The notes beneath the pieces are model-generated. The model ran no database searches and was not told the DNA's origin. It saw only the letters and a list, made by a program, of their open reading frames with translations. 64,000 bases of DNA from Erodium maritimum (taxonomy: Eukaryota; Streptophyta; Magnoliopsida; Geraniales; Geraniaceae). The stretch is from positions 18,717,228-18,781,227 of the forward strand of contig OY997595.1 of the NCBI GenBank assembly GCA_963921825.1, given 5' to 3'. The translations under genes and the position numbers were made by a program. Below are positions 21,441 through 33,479 of this stretch, in pieces (position 1 is the stretch's first letter; every line of letters starts with the position of its first letter).

Positions 21441-24030
21441 ACCAAATAAACAAATCAACCTCCGGCTTAACCAAGCCTCCAACAGTCCTAATATCGATAA
21501 GTTCGCAATCAACCTCCGGGCATGGTCATATGCCTCCAGTAATTCTAATAACGCTAAGTTCTCTGCTCCTACGACACTACTAAGTGTCACATGCTTTTCT
21601 CATACTCGCTACGTTCCCGTATCATGCTTTTCTAATATTCGATAACCTAAACAACCCACGACACCCCGGTGTCACATGCAATTCTACAGTTAACTTTCCC
21701 TAGACAGGGCCGAGATCCGGCTACTTTTCCCTACCTCGTGCGTGTTCTCCCAAAAGCCAACCACGAGCTCCGGTGATGATCTTAGTCACTCACCCAGCTT
21801 TCCCTTGCCTCGGTCCGTGGCACGATCTAAAAGAACACAATTTAAAGGCACTTAACAACTTGCAGGAATACACTGAAAATCATTAAACTCGATGCCCAAA
21901 CTTAACCCCGACAATGTCGATCACTCCTAAACTTCCCAATTTACTCGACATTGTCGATAAGGGACCCGTCAGGGCCCGATTCGCCCGACATGGCGAATCT
22001 GCCCGGGTTTTGTAAATTACCTTCCGGGGCTCCAAAATTCCCCGTTTTCGTTTCTACGGTCTTATAATAATTCAAGGAGCCCAAAGCACTCGACGGAATC
22101 GAATTCCGACTTCCGAGTCAAATAAATGACGTTTAAAGTTTCTAAACCCGATAAATTACAACTTCTCCAATTTAATTCCAAATTTCGATTCGGTTAAGGA
22201 TAAATGGTCCGGGGAACGTTTTAAACCACCCGAACTATTAAACCTGAGCACCCGAGCACGTGGGCCCCACCCGACCCAACTTGGCCGAGGTGAATTTAGG
22301 CCATTTAGGGCCCGGCTCACCGAGGTGGTGGCTGGCCCTAGTTCCGGCCAGCCACCCCGAGGTCCGGCCAACCTTCACGAGGTCCGGCCAACCTCCACGA
22401 GGTCCGGCCAACCTCCGGCCAGCAGCCCACCGGCCTGGCCAGCTCCGTCCAGCCCCCACAGGGTCCGGCCCAGCTCCGGCCAGCCTTTGCAAGGCTCGGC
22501 CAGCCACCAAACACTGTGGCCGGAGCTCCCCCGAGCCTCCGGTCACCGGAAAACGCTCCACTCTTCGGTCCAAACACCTCTAAAACGTCTCCAACACCTT
22601 CCCAACCTCCATACCATCCTCAATCATTTAATTTAACAAAACCCTAGCTTTCCAAAATAAGCAAAACGATGATCGGGTTAGGTCTTACCAACGAGGAAGA
22701 CGAGGGGAAGACAAATGCTCCTTGCTTTGAGACGATCCAAGGGCTCGATTTCTCCCAACCCTAACTTCTTTCTCCTTCTCTCTTCTTCTTATTCTTCTTC
22801 TCTCTCTAAACTATCTCTTCCTCTTCTAAAACAACTAACACTAATTGTATTTTTTTTTTTGTATAAGTGGCCGGCCACCCTTGCCCCCTCACCACTCATT
22901 TCCCCCCCAAAACCTACACCACCACTTGTTGGACAAGTGGCATGGTGGGTCGCACACCTTTTGGAAAATATCTACTTGATATTTTACAATCAGGTTCACA
23001 AAAATTGAACGTTTCGGGACCCCAAACGGGCACTTTTTCCAAGAAATTACGAAACTTGGCGGGCTACAAGGAAATGGCTCAACTAAGACCACTGCGACGA
23101 CGGCTAAGCTTTTTGGATCCAAAACGGTCCTCGAATGGACCAAAACGTCGCTCGGTTGAGTTTTCCAGCGAAAAGTTAACTTTTCCCAAATTGATCAGAA
23201 AGTTGCCCTGAGTCCCCCGGAACTCACTTTGGTCAATAACGGGGTCAACTTAAGTCCGGTATGACACTCGGGGTCATTTTAAGTTCACTTAACTGTCAGT
23301 CTTAAAATTTTTAAAATTTTTCTGTTTTTCGCAGGTTTGACTGGCGTTGACCGGGAGTGGTTATTACACCTCTCCACTGAAGACTTATAGGGTCAAAGTA
23401 CGGATGACAATATCATTGGCAGGAGCCCCCTTGCGAAGCGCCCCCGATCAGTGGTACTTAAATATTTTCACAGGGTATTGGGTTACACTATTCTTCACGG
23501 GGTGATAATCTGCGTAACCTAAACCAGAAGGAGGTTTGAATCCTGTACTTCTTTAAAGTGGGCGCTCGAGCCCTATTTGAGGACATCCTGTTAAACCAGC
23601 TCAATCCATGTAGAATGCGGGGAAGATATGATTTGGAGTAATCACCACCTAGTCATAAATATAGCTACGTGTTTGGAATTCCCCCAATGAGCTATCCATT
23701 TTAATTCATACAAGAGACTTAGTCGATAGGACCATCTTACGTGGGACAAACATCCTAGTTAGGATTCCTAACCATGGTGATGACGAGGAAGAGGTTGAGC
23801 CCCAAGCAGTAGAAGAATAAGGGCTTGTGCCCCATGTAGATAAAGAGGTGTATGTCCGTTTGGATGACATGCAAGCCTTAATCACTTTGCTTAAAGCTTG
23901 CATCGACCAACGCTTCTGGACGATTGAGACCTAATTCAATGAGTGGTCCAATGTTCCCATGGACCTTCAAGGGATTCAGGATCGTACGAGTTGTGGGCCC
24001 AGTAGCCTCCAACTAGACCTATACATGTAG

Positions 24031-24430
24031 GCGGTCCATACTTCATCATTGTATATATGTGTTTGTGTCTTTCTATTATTTCTACACATTTTGTGGTTCT
24101 AACTGGAGGGGAAATCAGCTAGAAACTCCTCTTATCTTAAAAACTGTGTGAACCAATCCAAGCCACACACACCTAAGATCTAACATTCACCATGATGCCA
24201 CATCATCACCCCAATTCCAACCAAATTCACGCCACTTTCATCATTTCTCACACAAGAAATGGCATAATTGTAATAGCATGGTGCCATGTGGACAAGTGTC
24301 CATTTTTTTCTTAACCAATTCACTAATTTAATATTTCCCGGTTCTTTTGAACTCCGATTAGCTTCAAACTTGCGCCAATATTTTTATTTTTCCAAGGGCT
24401 TTAAATCAAGATCAGTCATGAATATATTTT
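24031..24430. other. No recognised feature
   Basis: AT-rich sequence after the Athila-like remnant. No domain, repeat or RNA gene is visible. Confidence 0.5.
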
Positions 24431-25177
24431 GAAGCACGAAAATAAAAAGTTATATTTGGGTGATAAAAAAAATGTTGAGTGTTGATAAAACTTCACTAAT
24501 AAATTTTTTATACCGGGTTATCAAACTAGTGCTAAATGTTGATAAAAAAAAAGCATGTATTGGGGTGATAAAAAACAGATAATGAGGTGATAAAAATCAT
24601 GTTCAATTAAAAATAAGGGTGATAAACTAGAATTTAGTGTTGATAAAAAAACATGTGATGAGATGATAAAAACACATGTAATTTAATGATAAACATAGTG
24701 TTTAGTGTTGATAAAACGAGTGCTTAGTGTTCTTAAAAAAAACATGTGATGATGTGATAAAAATCATGTTCGATTTTGGAAAATGAGGTGATAAAACTAA
24801 TGTTCAGTGTTGATAAACCCAGTGTATAGTGTTGATAAACCCAGTGTATAGTGTTGATAAAAATTACCCAGACTTGACCTTTTTTAAAAAAAAATCAGCC
24901 CCGAAATAAGGGTGATAAACTAGAGTTTAGTGTTGATAAAAAACATGTGATGGGATGATTAAAACACATGCAATTTAATGATAAACATAGTGTTTAGTGT
25001 TGATAAAACTAGTGCTTAGTGTTCATAAAAAAACATGTGGTGATGTGATAAAAATCATGTTTGATTTTGGAAAATGAGGTGATAAAATTAGTGTTCAGTG
25101 TTGATAAACCCAGTGTATAATGTTGATAAACCCAGTGTATAGTGTTGATAAAAATGAGGTTATATTTCTCGTGCTTT
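24431..25177. mobile_element. GATAAA-repeat element with short inverted ends (MITE-like)
   Basis: An AT-rich block made almost wholly of variations on GTGTTGATAAA and GGTGATAAAA. It begins GAAGCACGAAAATAAAAAG (24431) and ends in TTTCTCGTGCTTTT, so about 11 bp at the ends are inverted repeats (AAGCACGA). No coding potential. The inverted ends suggest a small non-autonomous DNA element that expanded internally, but no target duplication is evident and a simple satellite-like expansion is possible. Confidence 0.5.
24611..25155. repeat. 293-bp tandem duplication in the GATAAA block
   Basis: The string AAATAAGGGTGATAAACTAG occurs at 24611 and 24904, and the following sequence matches in order with few differences: GTGATG(A/G)GATGAT, TTTAATGATAAACATAG, GATTTTGGAAAATGAGG and two copies of CCAGTGTATA. 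Each unit is itself made of about 20-bp subrepeats. Confidence 0.85.
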
Positions 25178-25216
25178 TAATGTTTTGTTGTTTTTGATTT
25201 TTTCTCTCATATCCCT

Positions 25217-25265
25217 ATTGAGCAGTAGTTGGTAGAGCGTGTACTTACGGTCTTGGTCGCCTTCA
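25217..25265 (+). other. tRNA-like fragment
   Basis: AGCAGTAGTTGGTAGAGC resembles the D-arm and A-box region of a tRNA, followed by a plausible anticodon-stem-sized stretch. No T-arm or B-box (GGTTCGA type) follows at the right distance, so this is not an intact tRNA gene. It may be part of a SINE head or coincidence. Confidence 0.25.
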
Positions 25266-25925
25266 GTCAAGCTAACGACGTTGAACTGTTGCACGTGCTC
25301 ATTTCCTTGCATATCTCAAATTAATATATGGGCATCGTATGAATCAGTTAAGTGATGTAAGCACATGCATTAGGAATAACTCTTCCACTTGCATTTTTAG
25401 TGTTCACTAGAACTAGTCTCTTATTCATCTTATTCCTATGCATTGTAAACTAAGTCTAGTACTACATGAATTTCCCATTAGAGGCAAAGTAAGAATAACG
25501 AACGTGGTTAATTGAGAAAATGATTGTAGGCCATCTATGGATCGTTCGAGCCAAATTTCCTACCTTTTCATGTACTATTTCTTAGTCACCCTATTTAAGC
25601 GTTAACATTTTGTTTCGAACCCGAACATTACAAATTTATGTGTCTTTCAATTCTTTTATACATCCTTATTATTGTTTGAACCGATACTTTTGGGCTTATA
25701 TGTGTCGTTGAGTGGGGTTATTATTTGGGAATGGGATACTGAGTGAACGAAAGAGATAGAGAAAATGTGTGTATTAGTATGTCATACGATTGTATTGAGC
25801 TGTAAATTGTAGCCATACCAGAAAGAATTGAAATGGGAAATTATAAAATTGTCTCCCTAGTGAAAAAGAAAAAAATGTGGGGTGAGGAAAGAAAATATAA
25901 TGAGTTGAAAAATGGTAGTGCATAT
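25266..25925. other. No recognised feature
   Basis: AT-rich intergenic sequence with no coding block, repeat or RNA gene that I can support. Confidence 0.45.
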
Positions 25926-28900
25926 TTGGATAACTAGGCGCCTAAATCTACCATGGGCCATGTTGGGAGATTTCAACAACACACTGTAGGATGCTGATAA
26001 GAAGGGTGGTAGGCGGTACCCGAGACATCTACTTCAGGCGTACCGGAGAGCCTTAGAGGATGGAGGGATGAGGGATGTGGATATAGAAGGGTATCGATAC
26101 ACTTGGGAAACAAGAAGAAGCAGCAACCATAGAATGGAGATCCAACTTGACAGAGCAACTATAAATAGAGCATGGGAGAGTTTGTATCCGGATACCCGAT
26201 TAGTTAATGGAGGACTGTCGCCTTCGGACCACGCCCCTATTCTGGTCATGGGCGCCCACGAGGTCATGGAACGGAGGACGAGAATATTCCGATTTGAGGA
26301 ATCATGGTGTTGGAAAGAAGGTTGTGATGACTTGGTCCGTGAGGCCCGGAGTGGAAGGGGAGAGTTGTCGCTCGGGGATAGACTAGCAAATGTGGCGGAT
26401 GAGCTGAGCAAGTGGGCAACCAACACACCTGAACCGTTAAGCAGGCAAATTAGAGCCTACAGAAGTGAGATAAATCGTCTTAGAGGGCGTTGGGATAGAG
26501 AAAGTGGTGAACGGGTATGTGAGTTGCGCAAGAAGCTTACAGGTTTATTACTACAAAAAGACGATCAATGGAGACAGAGAGCGAAACAACACTGGTATAA
26601 GGGAGGAGACCGAAACACCCTGTACTTCCATGCCAAATACTCTAAGAGGAGACGTAGAAACCAGATTCAGAATTTAAAAGACAAAAGTGGGGTGGTAAGG
26701 GAGTGAAGCTCGGGGCTTGAGGAAGTTATAAAAGAGTACTTTATGGACCTATTCACGCCGGAACACCAAGATCAAGATGAGGTTAGTGAGATGATTCCAG
26801 TGTCAATTACTACTGAGCAGAATGATGTTCTTTTAAAACCGGTTGACAGTGAGGAAGGCAATGTTCAGTATGTTGTCGTTGAAAGCCCCGGGGCCAGATG
26901 GTTTCAACCCCAGATTTTATCAGTGCTATTGGTCGGTGGTGGGGGAGCAGATTTTTCAGATGGTTCGTGCTTGTTTTGAGAGTGGTATGCTTCCGCAGAA
27001 CATTAATGATACTAATATAGTGCTGATTCAAAAAAACACAAAGGCTAGAGAAGATGGAGGAGTTCAGGCCGATCGCTTTGTGCAATGTGTGTTATAAAGT
27101 GATCACTAAGGTGATGGTACAGAGAATGAAAGAGTGCATGCAAGATATAATTTTTGAGTCTCAGAATGCGTTCCTACAGGGTCTCCTGATTATAGATAAC
27201 ATCATCATATCGGGAGAAGTGTTACATGCACAGCGAAGTAGAAGGCATGGTAGGCAAGGACTAATGGCCATGAAGGTAGATATGACAAAAAGTGTATGAT
27301 AGAGTGGATTGGAACTTCTTGGAGAAGGTTCTCAAGCAAATGGGTTCGGGGAGAGATGGGTGAACTTATTTATGGAGTGTGTCAGGACGCTGAAGCTCTG
27401 GGTGACAGCAGAAGGGAGAAGAATAGAGCCGATTATCCCAAAGAGGGGAATTAGACAAGGAGACCCCCTGTCCCCTTACTTGTTCATTACTTGTGGTGAA
27501 GGCCTTTCGAGATTAATCAGTCATTACGAGACCCAGAGCATGATCCACGACCATGGGGTGGTGCGTGGTGCCCCTTCTATAGCACACTTATTCTTTGCAG
27601 ATGATAGTTTCCTATTCGGAAGAGCGTCGGTGGAAGAGGCGGTCAGATGGAAAGAATTGCTTGGAAAATATGAGACAACTTCGGGTCAGAAAGTAAATGT
27701 GCAGAAATCGTCTATTTCTTTTAGCCCGAATACCGAATTGCAGGTGAAAGCAGCAATTGGTGAAGCGTTGGGGATGGAGGTTGTGGAGGATGTGAGTACA
27801 TACTTGGGAGTTTTAGCGGTTGTAGGACGGAGTAAATACCGGGCTTTCAAGCATATTAAGGAGAGAGTCTAGAGGAAATTGAGCAATTGGGACGAATTGC
27901 TCCTCAGTAAAGCAGGGAAGGAGGTTCCACTGAAATTAGTGATCCAAGCTTTGCCTACATATACAACGAATGTGTATGTGTTGCCTCAAAAGCTTATTCG
28001 TGAAATAGAAGTGGAGATGAACCGGTACTGGTGGAAGCACAACAAAAACACAGGGGTCGGGATAAGGTGGAGTAGATGGTCGAATATCTGTGACCATAAG
28101 ACATCGGGTTGGCTGAGTTTTAAGCATCCAGAAGACTTTAACGCGCCCTTCTAGGGAAACAAGGATGGCGCTTGATCCAGAACCCGGAGAGCCTGGTTGC
28201 TCGGATACTGAAAGCAAAGTATTACCCGTTGTGTGATTTTCTGCAGGCCAGTGCCCAGGTGGGAGCAAGCCCGATCTGGAAGAGCATAGTCGGGGCGCAG
28301 GATTTACTGCAGAAGGGAATGAGAAAATGTATAGGAGATGGGGATGACACATGGATGACGGATCCGTGGGTTTGTTCGGAGTCGGATTTACTTGATGAGG
28401 TGCCCAGGAGAATGGATGGGTGGAAAGTGCACCGTTTGTTCCGGCCGGGAGCGAAGGAGTGGAATATTTATCTGATCTGGGACTCGTTTTTGGAAGAAGA
28501 TGCTGAGGCGATATTAAGGGTCCCGTTGAGCTCCTTCTCGGTGAAAGATGGTTGATATTGGTGTAAAAACAGGGATGGACAATACTCAGTTCGTCAGGCT
28601 TACAAGGAATTACAAGTAGATGGCAGGAACGAGGAGCAACTGGTATCAGACAATTTTTGGAAGGACCTATGGAGGTCGCGAGTCCCACCCAAGGTAAGAC
28701 ACTTTCTTTGGTGTGGGGCTTCATACCTTTTGCATGTAGCTACCAAAATGCGAGAGAGGAGGGTCCAAGTACAAGCAAATTGTTTACACTGTGGGGAGGC
28801 GGAAACTTGTATACATGTTTTATTTCGCTGCTCTAAAGCATTGGAGGTTTGGAGCAGGGTGCCATATGCTCGGTTTGGAGACTAAGTTTCGGAAAAGGAG

Positions 28901-29628
28901 ATCTTGAGAGCTTGATGGGCGGGGTGTAGCAGGGAGGAAGCCGAACTAGTAGGGGTTCTCTACTGGGAAGCGTGAAAAGCTCGTAACTCGAAGGTGTGGA
29001 AAGATAAAAACCTGTCGAGTGAGGTGAGTTTTGGGACAACGACATCCATGTTACTCTCTTGGAGGGAGGCCAACACCATCGTTTTGTCAGGACACGAGAG
29101 AAGGGCGGAGGAAAGGAATAGATGGGTCCGACCGGTTGGTACATTATTGAAGGTGAATGATGACGGGGCTACGGCAGGACAGGGTGGCGGAAGTGGGGGG
29201 ATGGTGTGCAGGGATAGTGAGGGGCAAGTGGCAGGTTGGAGATGCATCTTATTCTCGGGAGTGAGAGACCCGGAGTTGGTTGAAGCATTGTCAATCCGTG
29301 AGGCACTGAACTGGATCCGCAGGGAAGGCTGGAGAGAGGGGGTGCTGGAATCAGATTGTCAGAATGTGGTGTTAGCCATAACTAACATGGAGAGCATATT
29401 AGGTCCAATTGGAGGCATTATCTACGACTGTAAAAGGCTCCTCCATGATTTGTCAGGCTTTACCCTCAAATACATTCGGAGGGAGGCGATTCAGGTAGCT
29501 CATGAGCGGGCGAGAAACGCGAACGGTTGGGTAGATTCAAGTATACATTGTAATGTTGTGCCAGATTGTTTAACTGGCTTGTTGATCATTGATCGTTCGT
29601 AATAAAATACTAGATTATCATTAAAAAA
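25926..29628 (+). pseudogene. 5'-truncated L1-type LINE, ORF2 remnant with A-tail
   Basis: Reads as ORF2 of a plant L1-type LINE. Visible parts are the C-terminal endonuclease (25945-26250: AMLGDFNNTL, GYRYTWETRR, LSPSDHAPIL), RT (27050-27870: EFRPIALCNV, SQNAFLQG, GIRQGDPLSPYLF, FFADDSFLF with the catalytic ADD), the post-RT region (27880-28860) and a plant-type RNase H at the end (29150-29600: VNDDGATAGQGG, VLESDCQNVV, ARNANGWVD). Stops at 26704, 27298, 27870 and 28154 and frame changes inactivate it. It ends at AATAAAATAC and an A-run at 29622-29628. ORF1 and the N-terminal endonuclease are missing, as expected for 5' truncation; I could not find the target duplication. Confidence 0.9.
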
Positions 29629-29631
29629 AGA

Positions 29632-30480
29632 ACATGAAATAAAAATTTGCATGTTAGTGCTATTAGTGGTAATTCAATATGAGGAGAAAGAGTGCTAAAC
29701 AATACAACATGTTGGTTGGTGCACAAACAGACGTTGAGATGTGTGATATACTCGTGGTTGTGAATTGAAACACTTTTATCATGATGTATGTCTCTCATAG
29801 CCTGTCTAGCTTTCATTAAAATCTAAATTGAAGTCCATACTCATTCTTAGTGACTATGATTCCTTACGATTAATGAAAATAGGGATAGCATGATAGCATA
29901 TGAATCTCTAAACTCCCTAGTGAATGAGGGAATGCAAGTTTAAAAAGAAAGAGTTATTTTTTTAATGTGAGTAGCATATTGCTTGAACGTGCTCATCGAC
30001 TTATATATTTTCTTGAGTTATGTAAGGATTTGTAGCATGTGACAACTCTGAGAAAACTAATTTGATCTTTCTATGCACTCCCACTTGGCAATCACCTATT
30101 GTTGTGCCCTTTTGCATGGATCGTGTAGTATGTCAAAGGTTGCATTAGTTTTTATGTTCATACATTGCATGTGCAAAGTTACTTTTTCTTGTTTTGAATA
30201 AAGGAGTATGAGACTCCTCTTATTAAGGTGAACCTTAGGATTTAACCAGTTTTATCTTAGTCTTATCAAGGTAGTCCCTATAAGAATGTTCTCCTTAAAC
30301 CCCTGAAACATAATGGTCGTCCCCCAAAGCATCTATCGACACCTCGTTTGTTGAGTCCCTAATATTTTAATCACACAAGGTCAAGAACTCGCTCTTTGAG
30401 TTGATAAAGAGTTTTTAATGTTGTTCATGTGTGGGAGAAGGTTTCGCAAAGTTCTCAAAATGCTCAAATCAGGGATCCTA
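29632..30480. other. Intergenic AT-rich sequence
   Basis: No supported gene, RNA or repeat. Short frames here have no recognised similarity. Confidence 0.45.
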
Positions 30481-30715
30481 ATAAGAAGGTTTTTGGCGAT
30501 CTAACTTTGACTTCGGAAGGTGAAGAGTTTTCCATTGTTGATCATTGATTTCGTTTCTTCATTGGACGTTTGGTTTGGACTTGTAGTCCTTTTTTTTCAT
30601 GCTCTAGCCCTCGATCTCTTTTTTAGAGTTCTTTTGTAATATTTGGTAGAATTATTGTCTTTATTCTTCTTGGGCTTGATCTATTTTTAATAAAATTTGC
30701 AAGCTGATAAAAAAA
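30481..30715 (+). mobile_element. LINE 3' tail fragment
   Basis: The stretch ends TTAATAAAATTTGCAAGCTGATAAAAAAA, split as a pyrimidine-rich 3' UTR, a polyadenylation-like AATAAAA and an A-run, which is how plant LINEs and their short copies end. The coding part is too short to assign, so the left boundary is approximate. Confidence 0.4.
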
Positions 30716-30766
30716 GTTTGACTTTATCTTTAATTTTCTTGGGGCGAGTGAAGTTTAAATGTGGGG

Positions 30767-32230
30767 TGTTGATGTGGGCGCATCGTAGTACCAAAATTTC
30801 CACATTTTATCGAGTTTAAATGGAATTTTATCCCCACTTCTAGCTCATTCTCTACTTTTTTTATACGTATTTCGTAGTTCTGATAATTGCAGGTTCTTGG
30901 ATTGAAAAGAGCACAAAACGGAGAAAAATCGTCGAAATTGTTGTTTCGCATAATCCTGCATGGGACCGTTCCAGGTCTTGTACTGAAACAGTGAGCACAA
31001 AGCAATGAAGACTGGAATATGTGAGGTACAAAGTGATTCGCGAGACCGACCAACATGTCAGCCCAAAGCCCGTTCCGAAATAGAGCAGGACAAAATAGCT
31101 GGTGTTTGTATCCAGAGACATGACATGTATCGGCCAAGACATCGTGCTGGTTTCCTGAACGGTATCATGCAGATGTCCATTATCTGCACATTTGTTTCCT
31201 AAATTTGTTTACAGTTGCGAAATTACCTGTTATGAAAGGAAAACTAGGTTATGTGAGAGATGTCTTGTATTTTAGAGAAATTAAAAAGAGAATAGAATTG
31301 ATAGTTGGAGATTGAAGAACAACCTTTGTGTGATTAAATTGGTAACCTAACTTTTTCTAGATATTATGAATTAAAGTTATTGTTTCCCTTTGTTTATGTC
31401 TTTCCTTATAATGAACAACTAAATCCCCATAATCCAGGGGTATGGGGATTAGAGATATAATTTTCATGTATCGAATGCCATAATTTTGTGAATATAATCT
31501 AGGCTAGAGTTTACGTTTGATTTGCTCGTAGTGCTTCATCACCGGTATACGATTGATAAATAATGTGAATCAGGGGATAACACTCGAAATATATGGATCG
31601 TAATTACTCTAAAACTAATCATGGGGTTGGGTTTAAATCTAAACTAGATATTTAGGTTAAGACAATTGCAACGGTCATAAGTTATACTTCGAAAGCTATA
31701 AGTTATTAAAGAACATAGTGTTTTGGGTCTACCTACATCTAGATACGAGAGAATTAAGTGGTTAGATTTCATTAAAGTCCTAAGTTATCAACCAAAGTTA
31801 GGACTAGATTAGAGATAATTCGTTGTCCCTAGAATAGTAAATAGTCAATTCATAATGATTATCCTTGTTCAATATACTTAAATAGTCTCTGTAAATCAAT
31901 GGCCTTGGTTAATTTTTCTATGACTTCAAAATCCTTTTTAATCATTATTTTACATGACTTGTCTTTCAAATAGCTTATTTACATTTCATGTTACAACACC
32001 AAAACCATTTTTTTAACGAAACAACTTAATAACGAACTTGAGATGGTGAATGCTAGTCTTATACTCCATTGAGTACAATAACTCATAAATTAGTTTCAAA
32101 TACTATTTGATGATATATACGTTTTTCGTGTCTTTTTATGTGCTAAAATCGCAAGACGTCATTTTTTGTTAGTTACATATTTTCCAAATTATAGTCCTTG
32201 AGCGGACGTGGAAATAAATCTTGGGGGAAC
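30767..32230 (+). repeat. Probable LTR of an Athila-like element
   Basis: A purine-rich AAGTTTAAATGTGGGG leads into TGTTGATGTGGG, the arrangement found at the polypurine tract and LTR start of Athila-type elements. Later stretches such as AATCCAGGGGTATGGGGATTAGAG and GATTGATAAATAATGTGAATC are also of that kind. The 3' end and target duplication are not identified. The antisense frame at 30730-31137 is probably fortuitous. Confidence 0.35.
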
Positions 32231-32989
32231 AGCTATCTCTCACACCACTTGTTCAGTAAGTCTCTCAGCCACCGTGCACGAGATATAGAAAAGAGAATTT
32301 CATCTTGTTCAACTTTACGCGCCTACGCTTACATTCAGGTGTACAACAAAGAGGGGGATAGGAACGAGTGAAACATTGAATGCGTGGTATGTTTTTAAGT
32401 GTTGTATGTCACGCCCCAATTTCAGTAAACCGAACTCGGGACGCGAACGTTTAAAACAATAAAACATTTTGAAACCTTTTACATAAATCACTTTAAAATC
32501 ACCATTTGTTCATCAAAAATATTCAATTACAACTTAAAGGTACGTCCCAACAAATGGACAAAAAGAAATGTATACGTCGCTAGACTCAAAAGTAAACCCA
32601 GAATCCCGCTCCTAGCTCTTCAAGCTTCAGAAGCTCACCTAGTCCAACCTGCGACCGGTACCTGTAGGAAAAGCAGCTAGGGGTGAGCGTTCGCTCACCA
32701 CCACGGATAACAGACTGACTACGGCATACTTAGCAGACAATGCCGGTAACACCAACAACCAACTCAACACCGGGGATCACTATCCCCAAACTCAAGTAAC
32801 CCGACCGACACCCACACACTGATACTTTCCTCAACCAACTCAACACTCGGACTCGTAATGTAGACCCGACACAACGATCGACGACATCCTCCAAAGACAC
32901 GATAGACCACCACGCAACACCCAAGATCACAAAGGATCGCACACCAAACAAGATCACAAAGGATCGCACTCCAGCTGCTCAGTAACCTC

Positions 32990-33425
32990 TCTCACTCACG
33001 CGCTTTTCCAGTCCCGGTCAGGCCAGGCGGTCGACCTGTCTTAGTAACCTCTAATACTCACGCGCTTTGCTAGTCCCGGTCAGGCCAGGCGGTCGACCTG
33101 TCTCAGTAACCTCTCTCACTCACGCGCTTCCCCGACACAAAGTCGGGCCACGCGGTCGACCTGTCTCAGTAACCTCTCTCACTCACGCGCTTCGCCAGTC
33201 CCGGTCAGGCCAGGCGGTCGACCTGTCTCAGTAACCTCTCTCACTCACGCGCTTCCCCGACACAAAGTCGGGTCAGGCGGTCGACCTGTCTCAGTAACCT
33301 CTCTCACTCACGCGCTTTGCCAGTCCCGGTCAGGCCAGGCAGTCGACCTGTCTCAGTAACCTCTCTCACTCACGCGCTTTGCCTGTCCCGGTCAGGCCAA
33401 GCGGTCGACCTGTCTCAGTAACCAC
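32990..33425. repeat. 62-bp minisatellite, about seven units
   Basis: Core GCGGTCGACCTGTCT recurs at about 33027, 33089, 33152, 33214 and three further sites. Alternate units carry either CCAGTCCCGGTCAGG or CCCGACACAAAGTCGGG, so a higher-order pattern is partly visible. Confidence 0.88.
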
Positions 33426-33479
33426 AATCACAATCACAATCACAAGCAAGTTCAACAAACAACAACAACACATGTTCAA

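Larger units (their letters stand above)
19302..23368 (-). mobile_element. Family C LTR element with truncated 3' end and CCTCT target duplication
   Basis: On the minus strand this is a full LTR (23368 down to 19705), a primer-binding site (19701-19690), about 350 bp of leader, and then only the last 34 bp of an LTR (19335-19302, ending GGGGCGTGACA). The outer flanks are CCTCT at 19297-19301 and 23369-23373, so both ends derive from one integration. All coding sequence and nearly all of the 3' LTR have been lost by internal deletion. Confidence 0.85.
19705..23368 (-). repeat. 5' LTR of the family C element (3664 bp)
   Basis: It runs from minus-strand TGTAATAACC at 23368 to GGGGCGTGACA at 19705 and is homologous over its length to the solo LTR at 32407-35881. 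It contains two minisatellite arrays and one low-complexity GGCCAGC-rich tract (about 22320-22510). The frames over 22156-22636 and 21056-21449 follow these repeats and are not genes. Confidence 0.88.
19120..24030 (+). pseudogene. Athila-like ORF remnant, split by an LTR element
   Basis: Two pieces, 19120-19301 and 23374-24030, read as one decayed protein once the intervening element is removed. The first contains TFRLCEREFELIGNEFGVAYGF; after the junction come VVLKYFHRVLGYTILHG and, further on, VRLDDMQALITLLKACIDQRF. The pattern resembles the ORF1/gag-like protein of Athila retrotransposons and the related plant transposon-protein domain, but several stops and frame changes are present and I assign it by pattern only. 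The insertion point carries the duplication CCTCT. Confidence 0.45.

Noticed and set aside
21056-21449. Repeat-rich ORFs on both strands resembling a repetitive protein
   Set aside because: They follow the minisatellite in the family C LTR, and the homologous LTR has a different unit number and frame.
22156-22636. Pro/Arg-rich ORFs on both strands
   Set aside because: Produced by a GGCCAGC/CCGGCC low-complexity tract in the family C LTR.
25217-25290. A functional tRNA gene
   Set aside because: Only a D-arm-like part is present; T-arm, acceptor stem pairing and B-box are absent.
27936-28724. 262-codon minus-strand ORF
   Set aside because: It is antisense to LINE ORF2, Pro/Ser-rich, with no recognised domain; the sense strand has clear LINE motifs.
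30730-31137. 135-codon minus-strand ORF as a possible gene
   Set aside because: No domain, an overlapping alternative frame, and it lies in a probable LTR.
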